From positions 6,083,501-6,147,500 of the forward strand of contig NC_134962.1 of assembly GCF_965638725.1 (NCBI RefSeq): a DNA stretch of 64,000 nucleotides. The letters are read 5' to 3'. Position numbers and translations under genes: made by a program. The DNA is from Aptenodytes patagonicus (taxonomy: Eukaryota; Chordata; Aves; Sphenisciformes; Spheniscidae). The notes below the pieces were generated by a model. It had not been told where the DNA came from. It was given only the letters and a program-made list of their open reading frames with translations, and did not search any database. The first letter of the stretch is position 1; the number at the start of each line of letters is the position of its first letter. Of the stretch, positions 1 through 11,400 are shown piece after piece.

Positions 1-3000
1 AAATGAAAAAAGCTGAAATGTCAAGCAAGACATCTTGAGCTATCAGCCAGGTGCCTGTGAATCAAGAACACCCAAGATCCAATCAAATTCTCCCACCATC
101 TTACTTGTCTTTAGACAAATCACTTAAGGGCTTGATCTTCTGCTATTAAGAGCCTTAAGAGTTGATAGCAACTCCAAAACAGAAGCAGGTTTGGACCCTT
201 ATAGTTTTCCTCTCTGTGAAGTCAGGAGAATACTTATCTAATTACAGAGAATCTTGTGAAGATTAATGTTTTAAAAAGTACTGTATGCCAAGTTTTAATC
301 ATCATCTGGCTCTGGAGGCATTCATAATTAAGTGAGCATCCGCAACTTTTTAAATCAAAGAAGCTGAAGAATGAGAAACAAGAAGTGCCTGTGTTGCATA
401 AACATCTGATTTCATAAGTAACTTACTGAGAGGACCCAACAACCCCAAATTTGGTAATTATTTTTAAGAAAAACTTCGGCCTCTCTTAATCCTCATGTAA
501 ACCACTCATAAACCTTTCAATCTCAGCTCAGATTTTAAATGAAGTAGCTAGAAAACCCCACCCCCGTGGAATCAATTCCTTTACTCTTACCACAACTATC
601 CTCACCCAAAAGAGCCCTTGAAGCAAAGTGATGGGAGGGAAGTGGTCATTTCCACTTCTGTTGTGTCAAGCAGTAGAAGCCTTGATGAAAAACCTACTAC
701 AAAAATAGAAGTGCCATCCAATCACTCCCCCTGCAATAGCTGGTGCAGTGGAGTAATTAAAAAAAAAGTAATCAATAAAATGATCTAAAAGAACAAAAAA
801 GAAGATGTAGAAAACCAACAAAATTACATGATTCAGATGCCAAAGTTGGAGCAAGGTTGGCAGTAAATGTCTTAATTTATCTTGGATTAATCAGTGTCCT
901 TCTCTGGCCTATTTTGGCAGAAACTATTTTTGCCAGAGCATGCCTCATGCTTAATGGGAAAAAAAATGAGAGAAAACAAATATGAGACTGAAGACTATTT
1001 TCAGGGAATCTATTAGTATGTAATTTTTGTCACCTTTTATTCCTCAGAGGATCATTAACAGTTTGACTTCACAGTTGTAAGAACGGTGAGGCCACACATA
1101 AGCTTGCCAAGAGAAATGGAAGAATATGCCCTTTAAATAATTTTGGTACAAGTGTCATTTATTTTTTCCAACTGATCTTTTCAGAGTTTTATTACACCCA
1201 AACATTCCATACAGCAATCTTCAGCAACAAAATCACACAACATGAAGTATTTTCTTTGCATCCTAAACTTAAAGCAGTTTTCCACACGCAACTGCATAAA
1301 CAAGAGACTGATAGCAGAGTTGGCTAGCTTTTAGAGGTGTATCTCTGTTTCAGCTGTGCTTTCATATCCTTTTAGAACCGAATACCAAACATACCGTATT
1401 ACTTTGTTCATTCCACTCACAAATATCACATGTACAAACTATCTCCAGGTACAAAAACAGCTCAGAAAATAGTGGCATACTCTCTTTTGATAGTGGGATA
1501 GTAGCTACATCTCCTTCAATAAGCATGACATAGTAAGACCTACTTATAATAAGACACCTGTTTATTCTACATGGCTAGAAGCCTCATTCATGGGGGTTGC
1601 TGGGTGGGTATTGAAAGGATGCTGAAACAAAGCACAGGTCCCCAGGGAGAAGTGGGGATGCAGCAGCAGAGAGCAGAGGCCATGATGATGATGGCCTGAT
1701 GTGCAAGCTTCCCTGGCAAAAACAGTGCTAAAGACTGAAGACATTGTAAAGTATCTCCCTGGAAGAAGCATCGTGATTTTAATCACCATCCCAAACTACC
1801 CTTTCTCTTGTACTTCTTGTAAAGTAATTTTTCCTGGTCTAATTTCATCACTAATTTCCATTTCAGATGCACATTAAAATGGTAGGGAAGGAAGAACTCA
1901 ACTACTCTAATTTCATGCTCATATATACTCTTCAAATAGACAAATTTGATGTGTAACTTAAATAGCAACTGAGCAAATATTTTAAGTGCAAAACTATGCA
2001 TAAATTGCAAATACCAGAAGAAACGAGCAAAATTAGAGATTTTGGGATGCACAATGAGTAGCTGCTTTTCCAGTAAGTTAAAAAAAATTAAATAGGCAGT
2101 AAGAAACTAATTATAGCTACAAATAAGGAAGGAATCCCGAATTTAGCAAGATACACTTCTGGGCAACCACTTGAAAACTAGCCTATTAACTGTGCTTTCA
2201 GAATCAAAGGCAAAAAAACCACACCAAACCAAAACCAAATCAGAAATTTAGTCAGAAGCAGTGAGAAAACTTAATAAGGAAAAAAATACCTGACAGCTTG
2301 TCTGGCACAGAACAAGATACAAATGTGAAGTTGCATTCTCCAAACCTAAGCTTCTGTAAGCATTATCTGCACCACCGTATGACGCCAGTAAGCAGTGTAA
2401 AAACAGCTATACAAAAAAAAGAAGGAAAAAAAAAAATCTTACTGCCATTACACTTTTGCTCCTAGTCTGTTAAATGTAGGAAGGCCGGAAGAGGAAACAT
2501 TACAAACCAGAGGAAATTATGCATGCAAATATTTTGAGAAGATGCAAAATACATTGTTAATTCACATATCACAGGCAGCAGCAGTTGCAAACATAAACAG
2601 ACAACAGTGGCAGTCCAAACATGAAACTGCATCGGGGAGGGCTGAACTCCTGCTTGTGAGAAACATTAGAAGCACCAGTAACTGGTGCATCTAACCAGTA
2701 ACTGGTTAGATGAAAAGGAACAGTCATGGGAAAAACAAAAAAGTGCAATTTTTTTTTCTTAAAGAATTACATAGTCATTTGACATGCCTCCCCCTTCTCT
2801 ATTTTTTCCACCCCTCGTGGAAACCAACCAAGAAAATAGGATTAAATTTAGAACAATAAAATCTTTAATCCGTAGCACCGTGGTATGAGGGACTTCGTTT
2901 ACAGCTCAGAGAACTTGACACTAAAGTAGTTTAGTAAAGAGATTATTTTCGTAAAGTATTTATAATAATGTGGGATAAAGTACTGCAGGCAGCAGCAGTA

Positions 3001-6000
3001 CCCAATTTGTACAAATGTTTTTGAGGCCAGAATTACAGTTGAAGTAAGTAATTTTCAGAACAGCTATAATACAGAAAGGATAGACTCAGTCAACTCTCAG
3101 TCTGGATTGTCTTGCTAGTGTAAACACTCAATCACTTCAATCCATGTGCTTTTTAATCCTGCACTGAATTAAACATGGAAAGGGTGATTCGCTTTGCATA
3201 CATTTTCAATGACAGCAAGATTGTGACAGCTGTTCCAGACTGATGGCACAAATCCCTCTTTATGAAAGGTTGCCTAGCAGACCAAGTTTTAAATTCAACA
3301 ACATCCCAGACATATCAGAAAATATCTTCTATGTCTCTACAGACATCTCAGTCTACAAAGCAGGTATGAAAGGATTTATATATTGAATAAATATTGGGTC
3401 AAACACCACAGGAAGAGACTTGGCATGAGTCTGGCCCCTAGTTTAGATAAACTGGTATTTAATATTCATATATTTGTGTAAAATAGGCTTCCTTTCTGCC
3501 TCTGGTCATCACACAGGAAGACAATGAAAGGAGGCTTCAATGTTACTTGTGGTAGGAACTGCCACACCAGTGCCAGAGTCCCTCAATTCAGGAGAGAGAG
3601 AGGTCTAACTGGGAAAGAGCTCCTGACCAAACCAGATTCTCACTTTAATCAGTGAGGATTTACTTGGAGGGGAAAAAACGGCTTGCAGCAGCATGATGAT
3701 AAAATTAAAGATCACATTCCCTACAAATACAAAGATTAAATTTAAAGTCTGAAACAACAGCTGTTACTACAAACAAAACTGTTGCAAACATCAATAAAGC
3801 TTTCAAAGCCAACCAACTACACTGACAGAAAAAAGTAAAAAGGCTGTTATTGTACCAACTATGAAATGCATTCAGTAGTTATTAGTTGATCCCTGCAGGG
3901 AGCAAACATAAGACCAATATGGTAACAAGACAGTAGAAAATGAGTGTGACTGCAAGATATGGGCAGAATTAGCAAGGGTCATTTGATTCCTGCATTGTCT
4001 CCAGCTAGGCAGAAAGCTATGTTTAGAGGCACTCTAAAAGCAAGAAACAATACAAACCCTCGGTCACCCAGTTTTCTACAAAAATTGCATTATAACACAT
4101 GTAGAAGTTGCTCATTTGATTCAAAACTCATTTGAAGCAATCAATACCTTCCAGAGCTGGGTGCATACAACAAATTAAGCTTCTTTTAAAACTGGGTATT
4201 TGTTCATAGATGTAAGCTGTCCTGAGCTCATAAAGTTGGATCATTCGCTATGGTGATGATGCCTTTTTTCCAGTTGAGTTTCAAAACAGATCTGACAATC
4301 TATTTAAGGGTTTGTACTTTAATTTTTACAACCCTAATTCCAAATTAGAGTGCAATTAAACAAAATTCAGCCTTGTATTCAAAGGTAGCTAACCTATTTT
4401 AAAAGAAATAAAGCATTGCATGACTACTGATAAGTTTTTAATTTATAAAACCTGTGAAGTGAGGAAAAAGGTGGCAATAATTTCATTTCCAATGAGAAGA
4501 AACTATCAGAAACTCCTGTGCAAATTTCTACTCCATATTTCTCTTTCACGGGTGGTAAGACATTGCACATGGCATGCAGGGTAGCAGCTGGTAAATACAA
4601 TTTACTGCTAAGCATCTGTGTGAACCTGCACCCACTATGATACATTACCCATGTCTTTATTTTGACATGTTAGCCATGCTCCTAGGACTTCAGACAGCCA
4701 CCCCTTACCTTACATATTTACATATGTATTTTCAATATAATTTGTTATCAGATATATTTTCTGAAGTGATGAATAGAGGACACATCCCATCAACCAAATC
4801 AGACTGGCAGTCCACCACCCTGATGAGCTTTAAATAACAAACTTGACAAACTTTTTCACGTATCATTGCAATGGTTCCATAGCTCAAAGTGAGCTGAAAA
4901 TTGGTGCACAAACATGAGATTCCCAAGGAACAGGAAACCATGAATGTATGTGTTCCATCCCTTACAATAAAGGCAAGCAGTTGATCTTATTAAAACCACA
5001 AAATCCCACAAAACTAAGAGAAGTAACCGCCAAATAACAGTTGCTCATGCTGATTTTACCACTGCATTAGGACCGTCCTTGAAATAGTAATACTTTGATC
5101 CCATTAATGCTCATTACTTCAACTGCAATTCTTAAAATCTATGCAGTACAAAATCATTCAAAAGCCCTTAACCCAAAAATCACATTGGCCAAAGCCTTCA
5201 AGCAGACTGTCAGGTTTTTGGAAATAGTCTTGGGAGACCTAAATACATTAATTAAATTTAACAGAAAATGCAGCTAAACCTCCTTGACTGCTTCACACAT
5301 CTCAAATAATTGTTATTTGGCTCTCTAACCATCCTATCCAAAGTTTCAAATTTCTGTTAGCCCACACACGTACAATTTCTCCCCCCTTTCCCAGTGGAGC
5401 TGTTAGTGTCATGTCTCTAGTGCACAAGACACCAGCAGATTAAGGAAGCTCAACAGAAGCACTACCTTCAACTTATTCCACCTTTCAAAAAACATGTCAT
5501 GAAACACTCACAATGCATCACTATCTTGCTTTTATCTCCAGTTCTTTCCCTCCAAGCACTGCTCTTTTAAGTGAAGTTAAGTCTATGCAAAGTGATGAAG
5601 TAATTATAAAACTAATGGTGCACGTGAAATTAGAATAATTCAGTGAGATGCAGCAATTCTGTGCAACTATAACGAACACTAAATAGTTAGAATAAGCTAT
5701 TTATTTAGCTAAGTTGCAAGAATAGCAAGCACAACATGAACTGCAAATATTTAAGCATCACCGGAAAATGACTAATTTTGTTTGATAGTTGGGCTATCTA
5801 CTTAGATTTAGGAAGCCTGCCTGTTATTGAAATACTGTGTCCTCTTTTAAGTGTGTAACTTGATAATCAAATTCAAATATGTACAGAGATGTGAAGGTTT
5901 ACTCATATTTAATGCAGTAACAATGATTTTACTAGGAATCAGGTTAAAAATGGGAAGCATGGACTGGTACATTTTCCAGCAGAAAAGTAGATAGCCATCA

Positions 6001-9000
6001 ACAGAGCAGCCTTCAAAGAGTAAAGAAATCCTAGTACTGACTGCCATTATGCTGTGAATACCAGGAGGGCTCTAATAGTTTAAAGAAAACAGCATGTAAA
6101 TTTTCAGCTTAAAAGATGCTTATTAATTATACTAAACGGGCAACTTCTCACAACACTTTCAGTATTTTACATTCTTAAACACAGCCTGTTCCAGTGGCAA
6201 TGACTAGAAATCCCTATTTATCCAACACAGAACAGAACAAGCACAGAGTCAACCCCCCCCCAAATACCTTCAGTGCAGGAGTGCTTCAATCATTACGGAC
6301 AGATCATGGCAGGGACAGAGATGTAATTATATAGTTTAGTTGCAATGTCTGACTAAGTCCTTAACCTCCCTTCTTAGACTTGACAACTGCAGGTTCAGTG
6401 AAGACTAATCTTATGTCCCAAACGTTACTGAACTGTTGAAGAGCCTTAGCCTGGTATCTGATAAGAACTGGATATTCATGTCAGATACAGGAGGTATTGC
6501 ACACCTACACTGCAATGCACAGATCTGACTACAGTTTACACTGACTTACCTGAAAGAGCTCAAACTATCTTATTTGGGAGTGGCAGCCACCTAACCACAG
6601 TAATGCAGGTTATACAAGCTACATGGGACTGTGGCTAAACACTAAAATACTTCACTCACAGCACTGCAGATACACTGTTGGACGGAGCACATCTATACGG
6701 GTTGAGGCCACACCTTTGGACTGCAGCTCTGATGTACCCAGGGGATCACTTGAGCCAGTGGCAGGTGATAGCTTGGAAACAACACTGCTAGGCCTCAGGC
6801 CAGGTCTGAATCAGTACTATTAGGACTGGAGAGTATTGGCTATTCTGGTTTATTATTGCGCCCTTTGCAGAAAGCAAAGTTACACGGTGACATATTGCAT
6901 ACATGCAGGTGCAAAATCACATACTGGGAACAGGAAACAGCATTTCCAATTGGCAGCAACTTACACAGTTTTGCGAGGAATTAATCCTGCATTTGGCAAT
7001 ACTGCTATCTGCCACTTGGGGAGCACTGCAACAGAATGCTGAGTCATAAGTCTAGCCTAACCTGTAGCAAACCTCTAAAAACGTTGCTGAAACGTACCTC
7101 AGCCTATGCCACCTCTGTTTTTGTGTGTGTCCCCTACTAAACACCACTCCTCGTGACACTCTGCATCTGCAAAGAATGCAGAAGCATTTCAAACACCTGA
7201 AAACCCAGGCAAGTTCTAAAATAAGTTATATTGTAACAAAATTTTACTTGCTGATGTTAAACAAATGATCTCTATTCCAGATGGGCACACTATGCTGAAA
7301 TGACAGATCGGCCTCACTGGGTAGCCGTACTGTGAAGTGCATGAGGCAGTGCCCTATAGCACAAGTGTGGCACTGTAATTAACAACTGTATCAAAACACA
7401 TCTAACAAAAGGGGCCAGAATTACACATCCTCGTGTAAATGTAAATTTTATAATTCCTAAAGTCAGGCCCTTGAATATTGTAATATAACTAATTCTTGGC
7501 AGACTGTTGGATGTTATCTCCTAGATTAAAAAAAAAAGGAAAAAAGGAAAAGGAAACATAAATGGAAATGTTGTCATGTGTAACAACAATGGCCTTTTTC
7601 ACCATTCATTATCAATAAAGTCTGAACAATAAACCTTTAGTTCGATGCTTTCTCACCTAGGCTGCAAGTCTACACCAACCAAGAAGTGGAAGATGTCACT
7701 GGCAAGACAGTAAAGCTCCTATTTCACATGGCATCAAAGACCAGGGCAGGGAAATGGGCACCTCCGGCCACATCACGGTGGGCAGAGGAGAGTGTCCTGC
7801 CTCCCACTATTCACAGCTGCATTTCAGCACAGCACATGCTGATGCTATTTTGGAGCATGTGTGTTAATGGTGTAGGAGATGCGAGGCGGGGAGGAAAGAC
7901 AATCCCTGCTCATGTTCACACGCTGTGAAAAATTCCAGCATGAAAAACTCCTTTGATATTTTTGCAAACAAGCAACAAACACAGTATTTTGAAACAGAGC
8001 ACTGAATGAATTTAGAAGATTCACCGCAAACCAAGGGGCTGCAAAAGCTTCTTAAAAAAGGTCTTCAAATCCTTTACAAGTGAAAGTGCTGGCTAAGAGA
8101 GAGATGTCTGCAACCCCACAGTGACTGGGACACATTACAGAAGAAATCCTCACTTCGGTATCTTACTCTCTGCATCTTTTTGCAAACATCATACCTCTCT
8201 CTAGATTTTATATTTGAGAACTATACAGAGCACTTCAACAGCATCAGAGCTAACTATTTTCTGCTTCTTCTACCTGCCTGCATTTTGACTAAGACCTTTA
8301 TCCATTCCAGTGTTTGTGAAACTTGGTTTACAGCTCTACCTCACTGACATTGCTGCTCTACATTAAGCATCAGATCTTTCGGCGCACACCAGCGAGGAAG
8401 CACAACCGTACCAGTTAGCAGCGCTACTGACCTCTGTCAGTTTGTATCTACTCCTATGGTGCAAAGCAACGCTCTGGAAATAAATGCAACTATTTACAAA
8501 GGTGAAAAAACCATTACTGCCATATTGCCAGGCAATATGCCATCACAAAACCAGTAGGACAAGAAACGCTTAGAGCAGAATTTACTTTATGAATACTTCA
8601 AATTGGCCTTTCCTGAATGAAGGACAGTGGTCAGCTCTGCTTGCTAGAAAGGACCGTAAGACAGAATTTATTGCCAAGGCATACGAATGCTATCCATAGC
8701 ATTAAGTCTGTTTGAACATTAATATTTAAGCATACTTTTAAACTAAGCCATTTATTAGCTGCAGTTAGTCAAGTAACATTTTATGTTGTGAGGAGTATAC
8801 ATTGCCGGCTAGAGATCTGGCAACCAAAATCTATACGGTTAGTTGATTTAACTTCAACGGTTACTGATTATTTAGCCTAGAACCTCAACTGAAGGACAGG
8901 CAGCCTGACAAGTTATCTTTATTTCAACAAAAATCAGAGTTTGGCTGGGTTTACACCTACCTGTGATGAAGTGGGAAAAAAAAAAACCAACAAAAAACCC

Positions 9001-10438
9001 TGAATCACAATTATGTCTCATTGGCAAGTCAGTCCCAATTAAGGCCCCACTTTTTGCGCACCTGAGTTTGGATTCGCTTGCTCATTGAAAGCAGTATTAT
9101 TCAGAACAAGAGCTGATTTTCATCTAATCATACTTAACATAAAGAATGCTAAAACAACAAGTTTCCTTCTTAAGCATGTTTGATACTGCTGCCATAACAA
9201 CATGCAAGTACTTCAGCTCGCAACAAAGATATATTCATTCCACCCAGTGTTTATTACCATGCTTTTTGATAAGCCCACTTTATACTATTACTTCTAATAT
9301 ATTTACTAATAAAAACAGGTAAAGACTTCCCCCACGTTTGAAAATGTACATGAAAGCTTTTTAAAGGAGTATTATTTGTAACAGAAGCCAGTAAATAAAT
9401 CACTATTTTTTAAAAAAGCATATTTGCCAGATACTCAAACGAAGCTATAAAGCACCTCTGACTCTGGTGGCATAAATAAACTTGCTGAATGCTTATTTGT
9501 AATCCCAGAATATTGTATTACAGTAGTCCTATCTGTCAGGCTACAAGACAGGAATTTCAACGCTAGCGAAAATTCAAACACATTCAAGATTTTTATTTAA
9601 AGAAAGGGTGGATTTTCGCACAGGCAGAGTATTCACGATTCATTTATCTAAATGGCTTGTCAAATTGTAATAACAATACGAAAAACCCACGAAACGCTGC
9701 CCAGCACCCGGCCAGAGGCCCTGTGCTTTCTGTCCAGGCCCGGCTGAGCCGCACACACGCGTTTCGCGTGCCCCACGCCCCGGCTGCGTGACAGCCCGGG
9801 GAGGCCTCGCCTCCCCCCGCCTCGGGGCCGGGGGTCTCGGAGCCGCCGAGCGCCTGCCTCGACGTCAGCTGAAAAAACCGTCCCCTTCTCCTGCCGCCGC
9901 ACCTCCGCGGAGGCCGAGAGCTCCTCCCGCCGCCTCGGACATTCCCCCCTCCCGGGCTGAGCCCGCGGGGATCGGGCGCTGCCCACGCCCGGCGGCCCCT
10001 CCGCCGCGGCGGGGGAAGGTCAGCCCGGGGGATAAACAGGCTTTCCGGGGCCAGCCGGGGCGCGCTGCCCCGCCGCCGGCTGGAGAAGGCGGCGGCCGGG
10101 ACCCCCCCGCGCGCTCTCCCCTCAGGCCGCCCTCGGCCCTGCAGCAGCCGCCCGCGGCGCGGGTGGGGGCGGGCGGCGCAGCCGCGGCGGGGGCAAGCCC
10201 GGCGGGGACCCCCGCGCCCCGCTGCGGCCCCAAGGGGCTGGAGGGGGCGCTTCCCCGCCCCGCGGCAGGCGGGAGAGGCCCGCCAAGGCGGGGGGCGGCG
10301 GCGCTGAAGGACATTTTAGCGGCTGGTGCCCAGCCCCGGCCCCCGGAAAATGGCTGCCGCTGGAACGGGGCCTGAGGGCGGCCGCGCCGCCGGCCCGGCG
10401 CGGGGAGGCAGCGGGGGGTAGCGGCGGCCGCCTCGTAC
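1..10438 (-). other. VAPB: VAPB intron 1 (partial; continues beyond the left edge)
   Basis: This AT-rich stretch lies downstream, on the minus strand, of the splice donor that ends VAPB exon 1 (GTACGA read leftward from 10438). I looked for the next VAPB exon, which should encode the rest of the MSP domain after the LKFKG residues, and did not find it. The later exons are therefore inferred to lie left of position 1. No other gene, RNA gene or transposon was recognised. A-rich and C-rich short runs occur (2415-2440, 6249-6258, 7530-7560), and a paired palindrome lies at 2672-2711. Short open frames here have no recognisable domain and lack exon context. Confidence 0.75.
2672..2711. repeat. 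Two adjacent perfect palindromes sharing one core
   Basis: Positions 2672-2688 form an 8-bp inverted repeat (GCACCAGT, one A, ACTGGTGC). Positions 2689-2711 form an 11-bp inverted repeat (ATCTAACCAGT, one A, then its exact complement). Both are built around the same 11-base core CCAGTAACTGG, with different outer arms that each stay self-complementary. The structure lies in VAPB intron 1. It could extrude as a double cruciform or act as a binding site for a dimeric factor; both functions are inference. Confidence 0.85.
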
Positions 10439-11400
10439 CTTTGAATTTGAGCTCGTGCTGCGGTTCGAGGCTGAGGACCTGCTCCGCTTTCGCCATGTTC
10501 CTCCTCCTCGGCGGTGGCGGCACCAGGCGGAGAGAGGAAGGGACGGGGAGGGAGGGGAAGGAAAGGGGGAAGGAGGGGAGGAGGGAAGGCAGGCAGGCGG
10601 GGAGGGGGGGGGGGGCGCGCCCGGCTGGCTTATTCGTCCCCCGCCAAGCGTCCCCGGAGCGGCGAAGGGAGAGGCGCTGCGGGCGGCGGAGCGGGGACGG
10701 GTCGGGGAGGGCGGGCGGCGGCTCGGCGGCTCCCAGCGCGCACGCTGCCCTGGCAGGGACGCGGGGAGAGGGCGGGAGGCGGAACGGAGGCGGGATGATG
10801 CAGCACGGAGGGGCCCAGAGAGAGGCTGCGGCTGACGTCTGCCGCCGGCACCGCCGCCCGCCTCCCGCCGCGGCTGAGGGGGCCGGCCCGGCCCGGCCGC
10901 CCTTCGGCTCCCTGCGCGGCGCGGCCCGCCCTGGCTGCCGGCAGAGGCAGGGCCGGGGGCTGGGCGGGCGGGGAGGCTCCTCATCTCCTCTTTGGGTGCG
11001 CGTTTGGCTCGAGCTACCTCCCTACAGCTGTAACGTTATGGGAGAGAAAGAGGTCTAATTATTAATACTAATGAAGCTTAATCATCGCTGAAAATCACGA
11101 TTTGTAATAAACGCCTTATTATCTAGTAACAGCCTGTTATTTTAGGCCTTGATTCCGTAAAGCGAGGTCGGTATCGCCTTCGGGCCGCCGCCGGTCTGCC
11201 CGCGGCAGGGAAGGGGCAGCCCCTCCCCGCAGAGGCAGCCCGTGACTCGGCCGCGCACCGCCTGCCTGCCGCCGGGACCGGCCGCCCCTTCCCGTGCTCC
11301 CAGCACCCCCGGGCACCTTTCGGCTAGAAACGGGGAAGGGAAACGCGTCCGGGACAAGGAGGGATTCCCGGAGCGTCAAATAGCCGCTCCGTACAGAACG
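9690..11400 (-). promoter_or_regulatory. VAPB: VAPB CpG-island promoter and 5' region
   Basis: Base composition changes sharply from AT-rich flanks to very GC- and CpG-rich DNA, densest at about 9780-10980 and again at 11150-11390. The island surrounds VAPB exon 1, which is the expected layout of a TATA-less housekeeping promoter. Just upstream of the start codon, 10516-10615 is almost pure purine on the plus strand (pyrimidine on the VAPB sense strand) and ends in a run of 12 G at 10604-10615. All long open frames across the island on both strands are by-products of GC richness. Edges are estimated by eye, and the transcription start cannot be fixed from sequence. Confidence 0.8.
10439..10496 (-). 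CDS. VAPB: VAPB, coding exon 1 only (VAMP-associated protein B)
   Basis: VAPB is a tail-anchored ER membrane protein whose N-terminal MSP domain binds FFAT motifs, tethering the ER to other organelles and lipid-transfer proteins. This exon encodes [19 protein letters not shown] and the first base of the next glycine codon, then a GTACGA donor. From memory, human VAPB begins [20 protein letters not shown], so only two residues differ; VAPA begins quite differently (MAKHEQILVLDP after a short extension), which favours VAPB. The ATG at 10494-10496 follows GAGGAAC. No in-frame upstream ATG exists, since the open frame extends only through GTG. The remaining exons (rest of MSP domain, coiled coil, C-terminal anchor) lie outside the window. 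The neighbour RAB22A matches VAPB synteny. Confidence 0.93.

Noticed and set aside
666-854. Hydrophobic 62-residue open frame on the minus strand
   Set aside because: It looks membrane-like because of T-rich sense sequence; there is no domain match, no splice context, and it lies inside VAPB intron 1.
1-10438. Further VAPB exons
   Set aside because: Scanned for the MSP-domain continuation on the minus strand and found none; they are taken to lie beyond the left edge.
9660-11379. Many long overlapping open frames on both strands
   Set aside because: They are Pro/Arg/Gly-rich by-products of the VAPB CpG island; only the short [12 protein letters not shown] stretch is real coding sequence.
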